A stretch of DNA of 27,781 bases from AWTP1-13 sp035258605 (GCA_035258605.1 DATFXD010000064.1:1-27781), one strand, 5' to 3'; positions 15,690 to 23,485 are shown, counted from the first letter of the stretch. The notes: generated from the letters alone by a model not told the origin. Numbers and translations: made by a program.

Positions 15690-16154
15690 GTGGAGTTGAA
15701 TACCAAGGGTCGCTACGCCGTCATGGCCATGGCCGACCTCGCCAAGTATGGCGGCGACGGCTCCTTGTCGCTGTCGACCATCGCCGAGCGCCAGCAGATT
15801 TCGCTGGCCTACCTTGAGCAGCTGTTCTTGAAGCTGCGGCGGGCCGGACTGGTGGCAAGCGCGCGCGGCCGCGCCGGCGGCTATCGTCTGGGGCGGCCGG
15901 CCGCCAGCATCACCGTCGCCGAGATCATGACCGCGGTTGAGGAGGGCGTGCGTATGACCCGCTGCCGCGGCGAGGACGCAACGCCGTGCATCGCCGGCCG
16001 CCGCTGCCTCACGCACGGCCTGTGGGATGCCCTGGGCGAACAGATTGCGGCCTTCCTCGACAGCATCAGCTTGCAGGAGGTGATCGACGGCATTCCCGCC
16101 GCCAAGCAGGCCAGACGCAGCCTCGATCAGGTTTTTCGGATCGGCGCGCCATGA
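15690..16154 (+). CDS. iscR: Rrf2/IscR-type Fe-S responsive regulator
   Basis: This is a 154-aa transcription regulator of the Rrf2 family, expected to bind a [2Fe-2S] cluster and control the suf operon it heads. A winged helix-turn-helix fills about residues 1-70 (TKGRYAVMAMADLA, LSTIAERQQISLAYLEQLFLKLRRAGLV, GRAGGYRLGRP). Three cysteines, C92, C100 and C106, plus H109 in RCLTHGLW match the IscR cluster ligands. The spacing is C-x7-C-x5-C-xx-H, where E. coli IscR has C-x5-C-x5-C-xx-H. The start is a GTG with TGGAG at 15677-15681. The stop overlaps the next gene's start (ATGA), indicating translational coupling. IscR-like is more likely than NsrR or RirA from operon context, though the spacing differs. 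Confidence 0.88.
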   Translation: MELNTKGRYAVMAMADLAKYGGDGSLSLSTIAERQQISLAYLEQLFLKLRRAGLVASARGRAGGYRLGRPAASITVAEIMTAVEEGVRMTRCRGEDATPCIAGRRCLTHGLWDALGEQIAAFLDSISLQEVIDGIPAAKQARRSLDQVFRIGAP

Positions 16155-17356
16155 GCCAACAGCGCACCTATCTCGATTGGAACGCCACGGCGCCGCTGCG
16201 TGCGGAGGCGCGTGCGGCGATGTTGGCGGCACTCGATGTCGTCGGCAATGCCTCCTCACCCCACGCCGAAGGCCGCCGGGCGCGCGCGCTGATCGAGGGG
16301 GCGCGCGAAGCCATTGCCGCCGCGCTCAGAGTCAAAGCCCGGCACGTCTATTTCACCTCGGGTGCGACCGAGGCCGCCAACTGGCTGCTGACCCCCAACG
16401 TTCAGCGCCGGGCCGGCCGCGGCCCGCTGGCGCTGCTGCTGGCCGGTGCCACCGAGCATGCCGCGATCCTTAATGGCCACCGCTTTCCGGCCGCGGCGGT
16501 CGAGCTGATCCCGGTCGATGGCGACGGGCTGATCGAGTTGGGCTGGCTCGAAGCGCGCCTCGCCGAGGCGGTGGCGCGGCATGGAGCCGGGGCGGTGATG
16601 GTGGCCGTGCAGGCCGCCAACAACGAGACCGGCGTCGTGCAGCCGCTAGCGCGGCTGGGCGCGCTCACGACCGCGGCCGGTGCACTGTTCGTGTGCGATG
16701 CGGTGCAGGCGCTCGGGCGCGCGCCGGTCGACAGCGCCGCGCTCGGCAGCGGTGCGCTGATCCTGTCGGGACATAAGCTCGGCGGTCCGCAGGGGGTCGG
16801 CGCCGCCATCGTGCTCGGCGAAGACCTCCATTTCGAGCCGCTGCTGCGCGGCGGCGGCCAGGAGCGGCGCTTGCGCTCGGGCACCGAAAATATTGTCGCC
16901 ATTGCCGGGCTTGCAGCGGCGGTGGTCGCCGCCCTATCTGATCAACAGGCGGTTGCCGCGCACGGGTTGGCTTTGCAGCAGCGCTTCGAGCAGGGTCTGA
17001 GCCGCGTTCGCGGCGATGCCGTCGTGTTCGCGGCAGCGGCGCCGAGGCTCGCCAACACCACCTGCTTCGCGCTACCGGGCATTGCCGCCGAGACGGCGCT
17101 GATCGCCCTCGACCTTGCCGGCGTGGCCGTCAGTTCGGGATCGGCCTGCTCCTCGGGCAAGGTCGCTCGCAGCCATGTGCTCGAGGCCATGCAGGTCGAG
17201 GCGGGGCTCGCCAGCGCGGCGTTGCGCCTCAGCAGCGGGCGCAGCACCGGCCTGGCCCAGATCGACGCCTGCCTCGCGGCCCTGGCACAGATCGAGCGCG
17301 CGCATGCCAGACGCCACCCGCAGCCGGCCAAACCGGCTCAGCGCAAGGTGGCATGA
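16151..17356 (+). CDS. Cysteine desulfurase (IscS/NifS-like, group I)
   Basis: This PLP-dependent enzyme takes sulfur from L-cysteine as a persulfide for Fe-S cluster assembly, releasing alanine. The ATG at 16151 overlaps the iscR stop by 4 nt; the longer reading frame from 15986 lies on iscR and is rejected. The protein is 401 aa. It has YLDWNATAP at the N-terminus, YFTSGATEAANW, AANNETGVVQP, the PLP lysine K209 in SGHKLGGPQG, and the catalytic C333 in SSGSACSSGK. The extended loop around the cysteine is that of group I (IscS/NifS) rather than the SufS type. A separate SufS lies further along the same operon, so there are two desulfurases of different groups. It is somewhat divergent from IscS, and NifS-like is an equal label. 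Confidence 0.92.
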   Translation: MSQQRTYLDWNATAPLRAEARAAMLAALDVVGNASSPHAEGRRARALIEGAREAIAAALRVKARHVYFTSGATEAANWLLTPNVQRRAGRGPLALLLAGATEHAAILNGHRFPAAAVELIPVDGDGLIELGWLEARLAEAVARHGAGAVMVAVQAANNETGVVQPLARLGALTTAAGALFVCDAVQALGRAPVDSAALGSGALILSGHKLGGPQGVGAAIVLGEDLHFEPLLRGGGQERRLRSGTENIVAIAGLAAAVVAALSDQQAVAAHGLALQQRFEQGLSRVRGDAVVFAAAAPRLANTTCFALPGIAAETALIALDLAGVAVSSGSACSSGKVARSHVLEAMQVEAGLASAALRLSSGRSTGLAQIDACLAALAQIERAHARRHPQPAKPAQRKVA

Positions 17357-17394
17357 GCCGGCCGGAACCATTGGGAATTTGAGCGGAGACCGCG

Positions 17395-18849
17395 ATGCCT
17401 GCAGTTCAACAGACGATCGATCAAGTTCGCAGAATCGACGTCGATCAGTACAAGTACGGCTTCGAGACCGAGATCGAGACCATCAAGGCACCCAAGGGCC
17501 TTGATGAAGAGATCGTGCGCTTCATTTCGCGCAAGAAGGGCGAGCCCGGCTGGATGCTGGACTGGCGGCTCGAGGCCTATCGGCGTTGGAAGACGATGAC
17601 GGAGCCGACCTGGGCCAATGTCCGCTATCCCAAGATCGACTTCCAGAACCTCTACTACTACGCGGCGCCGAAATCGATGGACGCGCCAAAGAGCCTCGCC
17701 GACATCGACCCCGAGCTGTTGCGTACCTATGAAAAGCTCGGCATTCCGCTCAAGGAGCGCGAGATCCTGGCCGGGGTCGCGGTCGATGCGGTGTTCGACA
17801 GCGTCTCGGTGGTGACGACCTTCAAGGCGGAGCTGGCCAAGGCCGGCGTGATCTTTTGCTCGATCTCGGAGGCGCTGCGCGAACATCCCGAGCTGGTACG
17901 CAAGTATTTGGGCTCGGTGGTGCCGCAGTCCGATAATTTCTACGCCGCGCTCAACTCGGCGGTGTTCTCGGATGGTTCGTTTGTCTACATCCCTGCCGGC
18001 GTGCGTTGCCCGATGGAGCTGTCCACCTATTTCCGCATCAACGAGCGGCAGACCGGTCAGTTCGAACGCACGCTGATCATCGCCGACAAGGGTGCTTACG
18101 TTTCCTATCTGGAAGGCTGCACGGCGCCGATGCGCGACGAACATCAGCTGCACGCGGCGGTGGTCGAGCTGATCGCGCTCGAGGACGCCGAGATCAAGTA
18201 TTCGACTGTGCAAAACTGGTATCCGGGCGATAAGGATGGCAAGGGCGGCATCTATAACTTTGTCACCAAGCGCGGTGACTGCCGCGGCCGCAATTCCAAG
18301 ATCTCCTGGACGCAGGTGGAAACCGGATCGGCGATCACCTGGAAGTACCCAAGCTGCATCCTGCGCGGCGACGGCTCGCGCGGAGAGTTTTATTCGATCG
18401 CCGTTTCCAACGGCTATCAGCAGGTCGATAGCGGCACCAAGATGCTGCATCTCGGCGCCAACACCTCGAGCCGCATCATCTCCAAGGGCATCGCCGCCGG
18501 GCACTCGCAGAATACCTACCGTGGGCTGGTCTCGGCGCATCCCAAGGCGCGCGGTGCGCGCAATTTCACCAATTGCGATTCGCTGCTGATTGGCGATCGC
18601 TGCGGTGCCCACACGGTGCCCTATATCGAGGCTAAGAACGCCTCATCGCATTTCGAGCACGAGGCGACGACCTCGAAGATCTCCGACGACAAGCTGTTCT
18701 ATTGCCGGCAGCGCGGCTTGAGCGAGGAAGAGGCGGTGGCGTTGATCGTCAATGGTTTCGTGCGTGACGTGCTGCAGCAGCTGCCGATGGAGTTCATGGC
18801 CGAGACCCAGAAGCTGATTGGCATTTCATTGGAAGGCTCGGTCGGATGA
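17395..18849 (+). CDS. sufB: Fe-S cluster assembly protein SufB
   Basis: SufB is the scaffold subunit of the SufBC2D complex, where Fe-S clusters are built in the cytoplasm. The protein is 484 aa, close to the usual length. The ATG at 17395 has CGGAG at 17384-17388. Conserved blocks are FQNLYYYAAPK, SDNFYAALNSAVFSDGSFVYIP, YVSYLEGCTAP, SAITWKYPSCIL, GAHTVPYIEAKN and HEATTSKISDDKLFYCRQRG. Cys403 in GDRCGAHT corresponds to the functionally critical Cys405 of E. coli SufB. A 200-nt gap with a strong hairpin separates it from the next gene, which is unusual because sufB and sufC usually follow directly. Confidence 0.97.
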   Translation: MPAVQQTIDQVRRIDVDQYKYGFETEIETIKAPKGLDEEIVRFISRKKGEPGWMLDWRLEAYRRWKTMTEPTWANVRYPKIDFQNLYYYAAPKSMDAPKSLADIDPELLRTYEKLGIPLKEREILAGVAVDAVFDSVSVVTTFKAELAKAGVIFCSISEALREHPELVRKYLGSVVPQSDNFYAALNSAVFSDGSFVYIPAGVRCPMELSTYFRINERQTGQFERTLIIADKGAYVSYLEGCTAPMRDEHQLHAAVVELIALEDAEIKYSTVQNWYPGDKDGKGGIYNFVTKRGDCRGRNSKISWTQVETGSAITWKYPSCILRGDGSRGEFYSIAVSNGYQQVDSGTKMLHLGANTSSRIISKGIAAGHSQNTYRGLVSAHPKARGARNFTNCDSLLIGDRCGAHTVPYIEAKNASSHFEHEATTSKISDDKLFYCRQRGLSEEEAVALIVNGFVRDVLQQLPMEFMAETQKLIGISLEGSVG

Positions 18850-18886
18850 GACCGCTTGCGTTCCAGAGAGAACGCGATGCCATTGG

Positions 18887-18910
18887 GCTGCCGGTCGGCG
18901 GACCGGCAGC
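18887..18910 (+). other. Perfect 10-bp GC-rich hairpin after sufB
   Basis: GCTGCCGGTC (18887-18896) and GACCGGCAGC (18901-18910) form a perfect 10-bp stem with a GGCG loop, 38 nt after the sufB stop. No T-run follows. A second weaker stem, CCGGG-CACAA-CCCGG, lies at 18959-18973. A TTGACA at 18934-18939 has no convincing -10 partner. The strong stem may protect the 3' end of the iscR-sufB message or reduce read-through. Confidence 0.5.
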
Positions 18911-19049
18911 TGGGCGCGTTGGCGGCGCAGGCTTTGACAGGCAAGTGAAGCGGACGAACCGGGCACAACCCGGCGCGCAGGGGACAGGCGAGAGCGCAGG
19001 CAGAGCCGGACGGTGGGTAGGCCGTCGGGTTTGTTGGAGGAGACGACCG

Positions 19050-19334
19050 ATGCGTGATGCGGCAGAAATGATGTCGGCAATGTTGATGGCTCGGGTAACG
19101 CGGGCAATGGACGAGCGCGAATGCAAGCGGCGCAACGCGCTCTCCATCACCAGTCCCGGCTTCGTCTTGCGCCCCGGCGACGTTGGCACGGTGGTGGAGA
19201 CCTTTGGGAGCAATGAGGCGTTTCTGGTCGAGTTCAACAAGAACGGGCATGCCGCCGCCAATTCCTGTGACTGGATGGGTGTGCTGTATCCGGCCGAGAT
19301 CGAGGTCTGCCACAGCCCGCCCGACAAGGTTTGA
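19050..19334 (+). CDS. Small uncharacterised protein inside suf operon (possibly DUF4926-like)
   Basis: This 94-aa protein has an excellent ribosome site, GGAGGAG at 19036-19042, 7 nt before the ATG, so the longer reading frame from 18846 is rejected. The N-terminal third looks helical (residues 5-30, Met/Ala/Arg rich). The rest has a beta-rich segment, PGFVLRPGDVGTVVETFG then AFLVEFNKNG, resembling an SH3-like barrel with a GDVGTVVE turn, as in DUF4926 or KOW-type domains. Three cysteines (C25, C73, C87) and CDW/CHS contexts could ligate metal, but that is speculation. I do not recognise the gene with certainty. Its place between sufB and sufC, on the same strand, suggests a role linked to Fe-S assembly. 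It sits between two strong hairpins. Confidence 0.75.
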   Translation: MRDAAEMMSAMLMARVTRAMDERECKRRNALSITSPGFVLRPGDVGTVVETFGSNEAFLVEFNKNGHAAANSCDWMGVLYPAEIEVCHSPPDKV

Positions 19335-19339
19335 GGAAC

Positions 19340-19358
19340 GGGCGCGCTTTGCGCGCCC
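19340..19358 (+). other. Perfect 8-bp GC-only hairpin upstream of sufC
   Basis: GGGCGCGC (19340-19347) and GCGCGCCC (19351-19358) pair perfectly around a TTT loop. It begins 6 nt after the stop of the 94-aa gene and ends 25 nt before the sufC ATG. There is no T-tail. It could set mRNA segment stability or limit ribosome or polymerase read-through between the small gene and sufC. Confidence 0.5.
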
Positions 19359-19383
19359 CGCCAGCTGAGAGAAGACGTGAGCG

Positions 19384-20139
19384 ATGCTTGAGATCAAAAA
19401 TTTGCGCGTCAAGTTGGCCGACGAGGACAAGCTGATCCTCGACGGCGTCAGCTTGCAGGTGCCGAAGGGTCAGGTGCACGCCATCATGGGGCCGAACGGT
19501 TCCGGCAAGTCGACCTTGGCCTACGTGCTGTCCGGTCGCGATGGCTATCAGGTCAGCGATGGCAGCATTCTTTGGAATGGCGAAGACCTGCTGGCGATGG
19601 AACCCGACGAGCGCGCCGCCAAGGGTGTGTTCCTGGCCTTTCAGTACCCGATGGAGATCCCGGGTGTTGCCACCATGACCTTCTTGCGCACGGCGGTGAA
19701 TGCCGTGCGCAAGAAACGCGGCGAAGCTGAATTCACCACCCCCGAATTCCTGCGGCGCGCACGCGCCGAAGCGGCGCGCCTCAGCATCGCCGATGAGATG
19801 CTCAAGCGCGCGCTTAACGTCGGCTTTTCCGGTGGTGAGAAGAAGCGCATGGAAATCCTGCAGATGGCCATGCTGGAGCCGACCCTGTGCGTGCTCGATG
19901 AGACCGATTCCGGGCTCGACATTGATGCCGTGCGGGTGGTGTCGGAAGGCGTGAACCGGCTCAAATCCAAGGATCGCGCCATGCTGATCATCACCCACTA
20001 TCAGCGCCTGTTGAACTACATCATTCCCGACCGCGTGCACGTCATGGCCGCCGGCAGGATCCAGAAGTCGGGCGGCAAGGAGCTGGCGCTGGAACTGGAA
20101 CAGACCGGTTACGCCGAGTTTAACAACCGGGCAGCGTGA
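19384..20139 (+). CDS. sufC: Fe-S cluster assembly ATPase SufC
   Basis: SufC is the ABC-type ATPase of the SufBC2D scaffold complex; ATP binding drives the conformational change needed for cluster assembly. The protein is 251 aa. Walker A is GPNGSGKST (36-44), the ABC signature is FSGGEKKRMEI (148-158) and Walker B is LCVLDETDSGLD (168-179). The D-loop and H-loop (IITHYQR) follow. The mid-domain block AFQYPMEIPGV is characteristic of SufC rather than other ABC proteins. Upstream of the ATG at 19384, GAGAGAAG at 19368-19375 is a modest ribosome site. The stop overlaps a GTG that could start sufD. Confidence 0.97.
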   Translation: MLEIKNLRVKLADEDKLILDGVSLQVPKGQVHAIMGPNGSGKSTLAYVLSGRDGYQVSDGSILWNGEDLLAMEPDERAAKGVFLAFQYPMEIPGVATMTFLRTAVNAVRKKRGEAEFTTPEFLRRARAEAARLSIADEMLKRALNVGFSGGEKKRMEILQMAMLEPTLCVLDETDSGLDIDAVRVVSEGVNRLKSKDRAMLIITHYQRLLNYIIPDRVHVMAAGRIQKSGGKELALELEQTGYAEFNNRAA

Positions 20140-20171
20140 ACGCCGACCGGACCAACGAGAAGCGACGTGGG

Positions 20172-21503
20172 ATGACAGTGGCGATTACCAGAACCAAGGC
20201 CGAGCAGGGGCTGACCCAGAATTTCGAGGCCGTGGCCGCCAAGTTGCCGGGTAACCCGGCGGTGGCGGAGGCGCGGCGGGCGGCGATCGGGGCGTTTGCC
20301 GCGCTCGGTTTGCCGCACCGTCGGCTGGAGGCGTGGAAGTACACCGACTTGCGGTCACACCTCAAGGAAGCACTACCGGCCGCGGTCGCCGATGCGCCCT
20401 CGAGCCTGACGCGGGCCGAGCTCGACGCCGCGCTCGAGGAACTGGCCGATGTTGCGGCCGACCGGATGGTGTTTGTCGACGGCGTCTATGATCGTGGCCT
20501 GTCGCAGGCGGGCGTGATTGCCGGCGTCAGACTGGCGCCGCTGGCCGCCAGCCTCGCCAGCCCGGCGAGCGAGGCCGAGCTCAACGGCACCATTCCGGGC
20601 CAGGAGGCGGTGCTTGCCCTCAATACCGCCTTCATGACCGACGGGGCGGTGATCGATATCGCCGCCGGCAGCACATTGGCCAGCCCGCTTTTGCTGGTGT
20701 TCATTCGCACCGGCAGCGGTGGCAAGCGGCTGATCACCACCCGCAATCTGGTGACGATCGGGGAAAAGGCGCGTGCCACCGTGATCGAAGCCCACCTGAA
20801 CTTGCCTGGTGCCGCCGCCGGCCACAGCAACAGCTTGAGCCAACTCACGCTCGGAGAAGGCGCTCAGCTGGCGCACCTTAAGTGCACCATCGGCGGCGAT
20901 GGCGAGAGCCACGTGGCGAGCCTGTTGCCGGTGCTGGCGGCGGGCGCCAGCTATCGTGCCTTCCAGCTGACGGCAGCAACCGGCCTGGTGCGCAACAACG
21001 TCGGCTTGACCTTCGCCGGCGAAGGCGGCAAGGCCGACGTTTCCGGATGCTTCCTGGGGCGTGGCAGCGAGCACATCGATACCACCTTGGTCATCGATCA
21101 TGCGGTTGCCGGCTGCGAAAGCCGCGAGCTGTTCAAGGGTGTGTTGGCCGACCGGGCACGCGGCGTGTTCCAGGGCAAGGTGATCGTGCGACCCGACGCG
21201 CAGCACACCGATGGCAAGCAGATGGCGCAGGTCTTGATGTTGTCGGAGACCGCCGAGTTCGATTCCAAGCCCGAGCTCGAGATCAACGCCGACGACGTCG
21301 TCTGTGGTCACGGTTCGACCTCGGCGGAGATCGACCCCGACCTGATCTTCTATTGCCGCAGCCGTGGCATCGCCGCGGCCGAGGCGCGCTCGCTGTTGAT
21401 CGAGAGCTTCATTGGCGAGGCGATCGACAAGGTTACCGACGAGGCGCTCAACCCCGCGCTGATGGCGATGGCACGGCGCCGGCTGGTCGGGCTCGGCACC
21501 TGA
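20172..21503 (+). CDS. sufD: Fe-S cluster assembly protein SufD
   Basis: SufD is the SufB-related partner subunit in the SufBC2D scaffold, involved in iron delivery. The ATG at 20172 gives 443 aa. An alternative GTG at 20136 overlaps the sufC stop (GTGA) and would add 12 residues; I prefer the ATG because a GAGAAG ribosome site precedes it, but the coupled GTG is possible. Family blocks are RRLEAWKYTDLR near the N-terminus, SRELFKGVLADRARGVFQGKV, and ADDVVCGHGSTSAEIDPDLIFYCRSRG near the C-terminus. His380 in CGHGST corresponds to the iron-related His360 of E. coli SufD. The short 33-nt gap to sufS supports co-transcription. Confidence 0.95.
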   Translation: MTVAITRTKAEQGLTQNFEAVAAKLPGNPAVAEARRAAIGAFAALGLPHRRLEAWKYTDLRSHLKEALPAAVADAPSSLTRAELDAALEELADVAADRMVFVDGVYDRGLSQAGVIAGVRLAPLAASLASPASEAELNGTIPGQEAVLALNTAFMTDGAVIDIAAGSTLASPLLLVFIRTGSGGKRLITTRNLVTIGEKARATVIEAHLNLPGAAAGHSNSLSQLTLGEGAQLAHLKCTIGGDGESHVASLLPVLAAGASYRAFQLTAATGLVRNNVGLTFAGEGGKADVSGCFLGRGSEHIDTTLVIDHAVAGCESRELFKGVLADRARGVFQGKVIVRPDAQHTDGKQMAQVLMLSETAEFDSKPELEINADDVVCGHGSTSAEIDPDLIFYCRSRGIAAAEARSLLIESFIGEAIDKVTDEALNPALMAMARRRLVGLGT

Positions 21504-21536
21504 GTTGGCGCCGTTGGCAGCGGCTGAGGAGCACAT

Positions 21537-22796
21537 ATGACCGCGATGATCAAGGGTGCCGAACTGAAGGCCGGTAGCGGCTACGACGTCGAGAGTATCC
21601 GCACGGATTTCCCGATCCTGTTCCGCGAAGTGTACGGCAAGCCGCTGGTCTATCTCGACAACGGCGCCTCGGCGCAGAAGCCGCGCGCGGTGTTGGAGGC
21701 CATCGAGCACGCCTACAAGATGGAATACGCCAACGTGCATCGGGGGCTGCACTACCTTTCCAACGCCGCCACCTCCCGCTTCGAGGATGCGCGCGAGACG
21801 GTACGGCGCTTCCTCAATGCTGCGAGCACGGACGAGATCATCTTCACCCGCAACGCGACCGAAGCCATCAACCTGGTGGCGAGTTCGTTCGGCGGCATGA
21901 CGATCGGTGAGGGTGACGAGATCGTGGTGTCGATCATGGAGCATCACTCCAACATCGTGCCATGGCATTTCCACCGCGAACGGCGTGGCGCCGTTATCAA
22001 GTGGGCGCCGATCAGCGACCGCGGCGAGTTCATGCTCGATGCGTTCGAGGCGCTGCTTGGTAGCCGCACCAAGATGGTGGCCATCACCCACATGTCGAAC
22101 GTGCTTGGCAGCATCGTGCCGATCAAGGACGTGGTCAGGATCGCGCATGCGCGCGGCATCCCGGTGCTGGTCGACGGCAGCCAAGCCGCGGTGCACATGC
22201 CGGTCGATGTCAGCGACCTCGATTGCGACTTTTACGCCTTTACCGGGCACAAGACCTACGGCCCGTCGGGCATCGGCGTGCTTTACGCCAAGCGCCGGCA
22301 CCTCGATGCCATGCCACCCTACATGGGCGGCGGCGAAATGATCGAGAGCGTGCATAAGGATGCCATCAGCTATGGCCAGCCGCCGCACAAGTTCGAGGCC
22401 GGTACCCCGCCGATCGTGCAGGCGATCGGTCTCGGTGCCGCGCTCAATTACATGATGCAGGTGGGGCGCGAGCACATCGCCCGCCACGAGGCCGAACTTA
22501 AGGCCTACGCCGAGGCGCGGCTGGGGGCGCTCAACTGGCTAAAGCTCTACGGCACGGCCCCCGACAAGGGCGCCATCGTCGCCTTCGGCATCGACGGCCT
22601 GCACCCGCACGATATTTCCACCATCATCGACCGCTCGGGCGTGGCGGTCCGCGCCGGTCACCACTGCGCGCAACCCCTGATGGAGCGGCTGGGGGTGACG
22701 GCCACCTGCCGCGCGTCGTTTGCCATGTACAACACCAAGGCCGAGGTTGATGCCCTGGCCGAAGCGCTGATCAAGGCGCACGATTTCTTTGCCTAA
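21537..22796 (+). CDS. sufS: Cysteine desulfurase SufS
   Basis: SufS is the group II PLP-dependent cysteine desulfurase that feeds sulfur to the SufBCD scaffold, usually with SufE or SufU as transfer partner. The ATG at 21537 has GAGGAG at 21526-21531. The protein is 419 aa. Typical blocks are YLDNGASAQKP, YANVHRGLHYLS, FTRNATEAINLVA, VSIMEHHSNIVPW, the PLP lysine K239 in FTGHKTYGPSG and the catalytic C377 in RAGHHCAQPLM. The short active-site loop separates it from the IscS-like enzyme earlier in the operon. No sufE or sufU is seen nearby. Confidence 0.97.
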   Translation: MTAMIKGAELKAGSGYDVESIRTDFPILFREVYGKPLVYLDNGASAQKPRAVLEAIEHAYKMEYANVHRGLHYLSNAATSRFEDARETVRRFLNAASTDEIIFTRNATEAINLVASSFGGMTIGEGDEIVVSIMEHHSNIVPWHFHRERRGAVIKWAPISDRGEFMLDAFEALLGSRTKMVAITHMSNVLGSIVPIKDVVRIAHARGIPVLVDGSQAAVHMPVDVSDLDCDFYAFTGHKTYGPSGIGVLYAKRRHLDAMPPYMGGGEMIESVHKDAISYGQPPHKFEAGTPPIVQAIGLGAALNYMMQVGREHIARHEAELKAYAEARLGALNWLKLYGTAPDKGAIVAFGIDGLHPHDISTIIDRSGVAVRAGHHCAQPLMERLGVTATCRASFAMYNTKAEVDALAEALIKAHDFFA

Positions 22797-22814
22797 TGCG
22801 AGCGGATAACGCCG

Positions 22815-23225
22815 ATGGTTGAAAACACGCGCAAGGACCCGCAGCAGGCGCCGCCGGAGCCCGGCGGCGAGGCGGTGTCGGCCGAGGCCCGGCCGGGCGC
22901 ATCGATCCCGCCCGAGGAGCTTGAGCAGTTGACCGCCGACATCGTGGCGGCCCTGAAGACGGTGTACGACCCCGAGATTCCGGCCGACATTTACGAGCTC
23001 GGCCTGATCTACAAGATCGATGTCGACGATAATCGCAACGTCGCGGTGGAAATGACCCTGACCGCGCCCGGCTGTCCGGTTGCCGGCGAGATGCCGATTT
23101 GGGTGGAGAACGCGGTGGCCTCGGTGGCCGGTGTCGGCCAGGTTGCCGTACAGCTGACGTTCGATCCGCCCTGGGATCAAACGCGTATGTCCGATGAGGC
23201 GCGCCTGGCGCTGGGCATGTTCTAG
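22815..23225 (+). CDS. sufT: SUF maturation protein SufT (DUF59/MIP18 family)
   Basis: SufT-type proteins assist maturation of Fe-S proteins and carry a single DUF59 domain. This 136-aa protein has a Pro/Glu-rich N-terminal extension of about 38 residues, then the domain: IVAALKTVYDPEIPADIYELGLIYKI, VEMTLTAPGCPVAGEMP with conserved Cys87, and the family end FDPPWDQTRMSDEARLALGMF. The start ATG at 22815 lies 18 nt after the sufS stop, so it is in the operon. It ends the run of suf genes; the next genes are on the opposite strand. The ribosome site is weak (AGCGGA). Confidence 0.93.
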   Translation: MVENTRKDPQQAPPEPGGEAVSAEARPGASIPPEELEQLTADIVAALKTVYDPEIPADIYELGLIYKIDVDDNRNVAVEMTLTAPGCPVAGEMPIWVENAVASVAGVGQVAVQLTFDPPWDQTRMSDEARLALGMF

Positions 23226-23226
23226 C

Positions 23227-23264
23227 GCCCGCTCCGCGGTGCGGGCCACGGCCGCCGGGCGGCC
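23227..23264. terminator. Probable structured transcription end after sufT
   Basis: Two GC-rich hairpins follow the sufT stop: GCCCGC (23227-23232) with GCGGGC (23241-23246), then GGCCGC (23250-23255) with GCGGCC (23259-23264). They lie between convergent genes, where a bidirectional end would be expected. Only TT follows, so this is not a textbook intrinsic terminator. Confidence 0.4.
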
Positions 23265-23302
23265 TTCACCCCAACCGGTGCACGCCCGCAGCGCTGATTG
23301 GC

Positions 23303-23473
23303 TCAGGGTGTTGGCGACAGCGCCGAATTGCCGGTCCACACCAACAGGGCGAGCAGCAGCACGCCGACGATCAGGCTGCCGGCAATCAGCTTCTTCTCGA
23401 TCGGCAGCAGCGGCTCGGCCGGCATCTTGGCCATTTCCTCGCCGATGCGTGGGCGCTTATCGTCTGTTGCCAT
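23303..23473 (-). CDS. 56-aa single-span membrane protein downstream of YeiH-type transporter
   Basis: This 56-residue protein is too short for normal ORF cut-offs but well supported. The ATG at 23473 has GGAG 7 nt upstream, and the gene starts 12 nt after the stop of the transporter gene on the same strand, so it is probably co-translated. Residues 1-27 are charged and hydrophilic (MATDDKRPRIGEEMAKMP). Residues 28-49 form one membrane span (LIAGSLIVGVLLLALLVW) with KK just before it, predicting a cytoplasmic N-terminus by the positive-inside rule. A short tail, TGNSALSPTP, follows. No family is recognised. A role as a small accessory subunit of the transporter is inference. Confidence 0.75.
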   Translation of the reverse strand: MATDDKRPRIGEEMAKMPAEPLLPIEKKLIAGSLIVGVLLLALLVWTGNSALSPTP

Positions 23474-23485
23474 CGGCGATCTCCG

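Noticed and set aside
15497..15817. 106-aa frame over the iscR leader, including an ATG at 15524, as an upstream leader peptide
   Set aside because: It has no ribosome site, would start within a few nt of the proposed transcription start, and runs 100 nt into iscR in another frame with an Arg-rich sequence.
18850..19049. An N-terminal extension of the 94-aa protein from 18846
   Set aside because: The extension is Arg/Gly-rich, passes through a perfect hairpin, and the strong GGAGGAG site points to the ATG at 19050.
20373..22487. 704-aa open frame antisense to sufD and sufS
   Set aside because: It spans two well-supported genes and the gap between them, is His/Arg/Gly rich, and has no family signature. 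Typical high-GC shadow.
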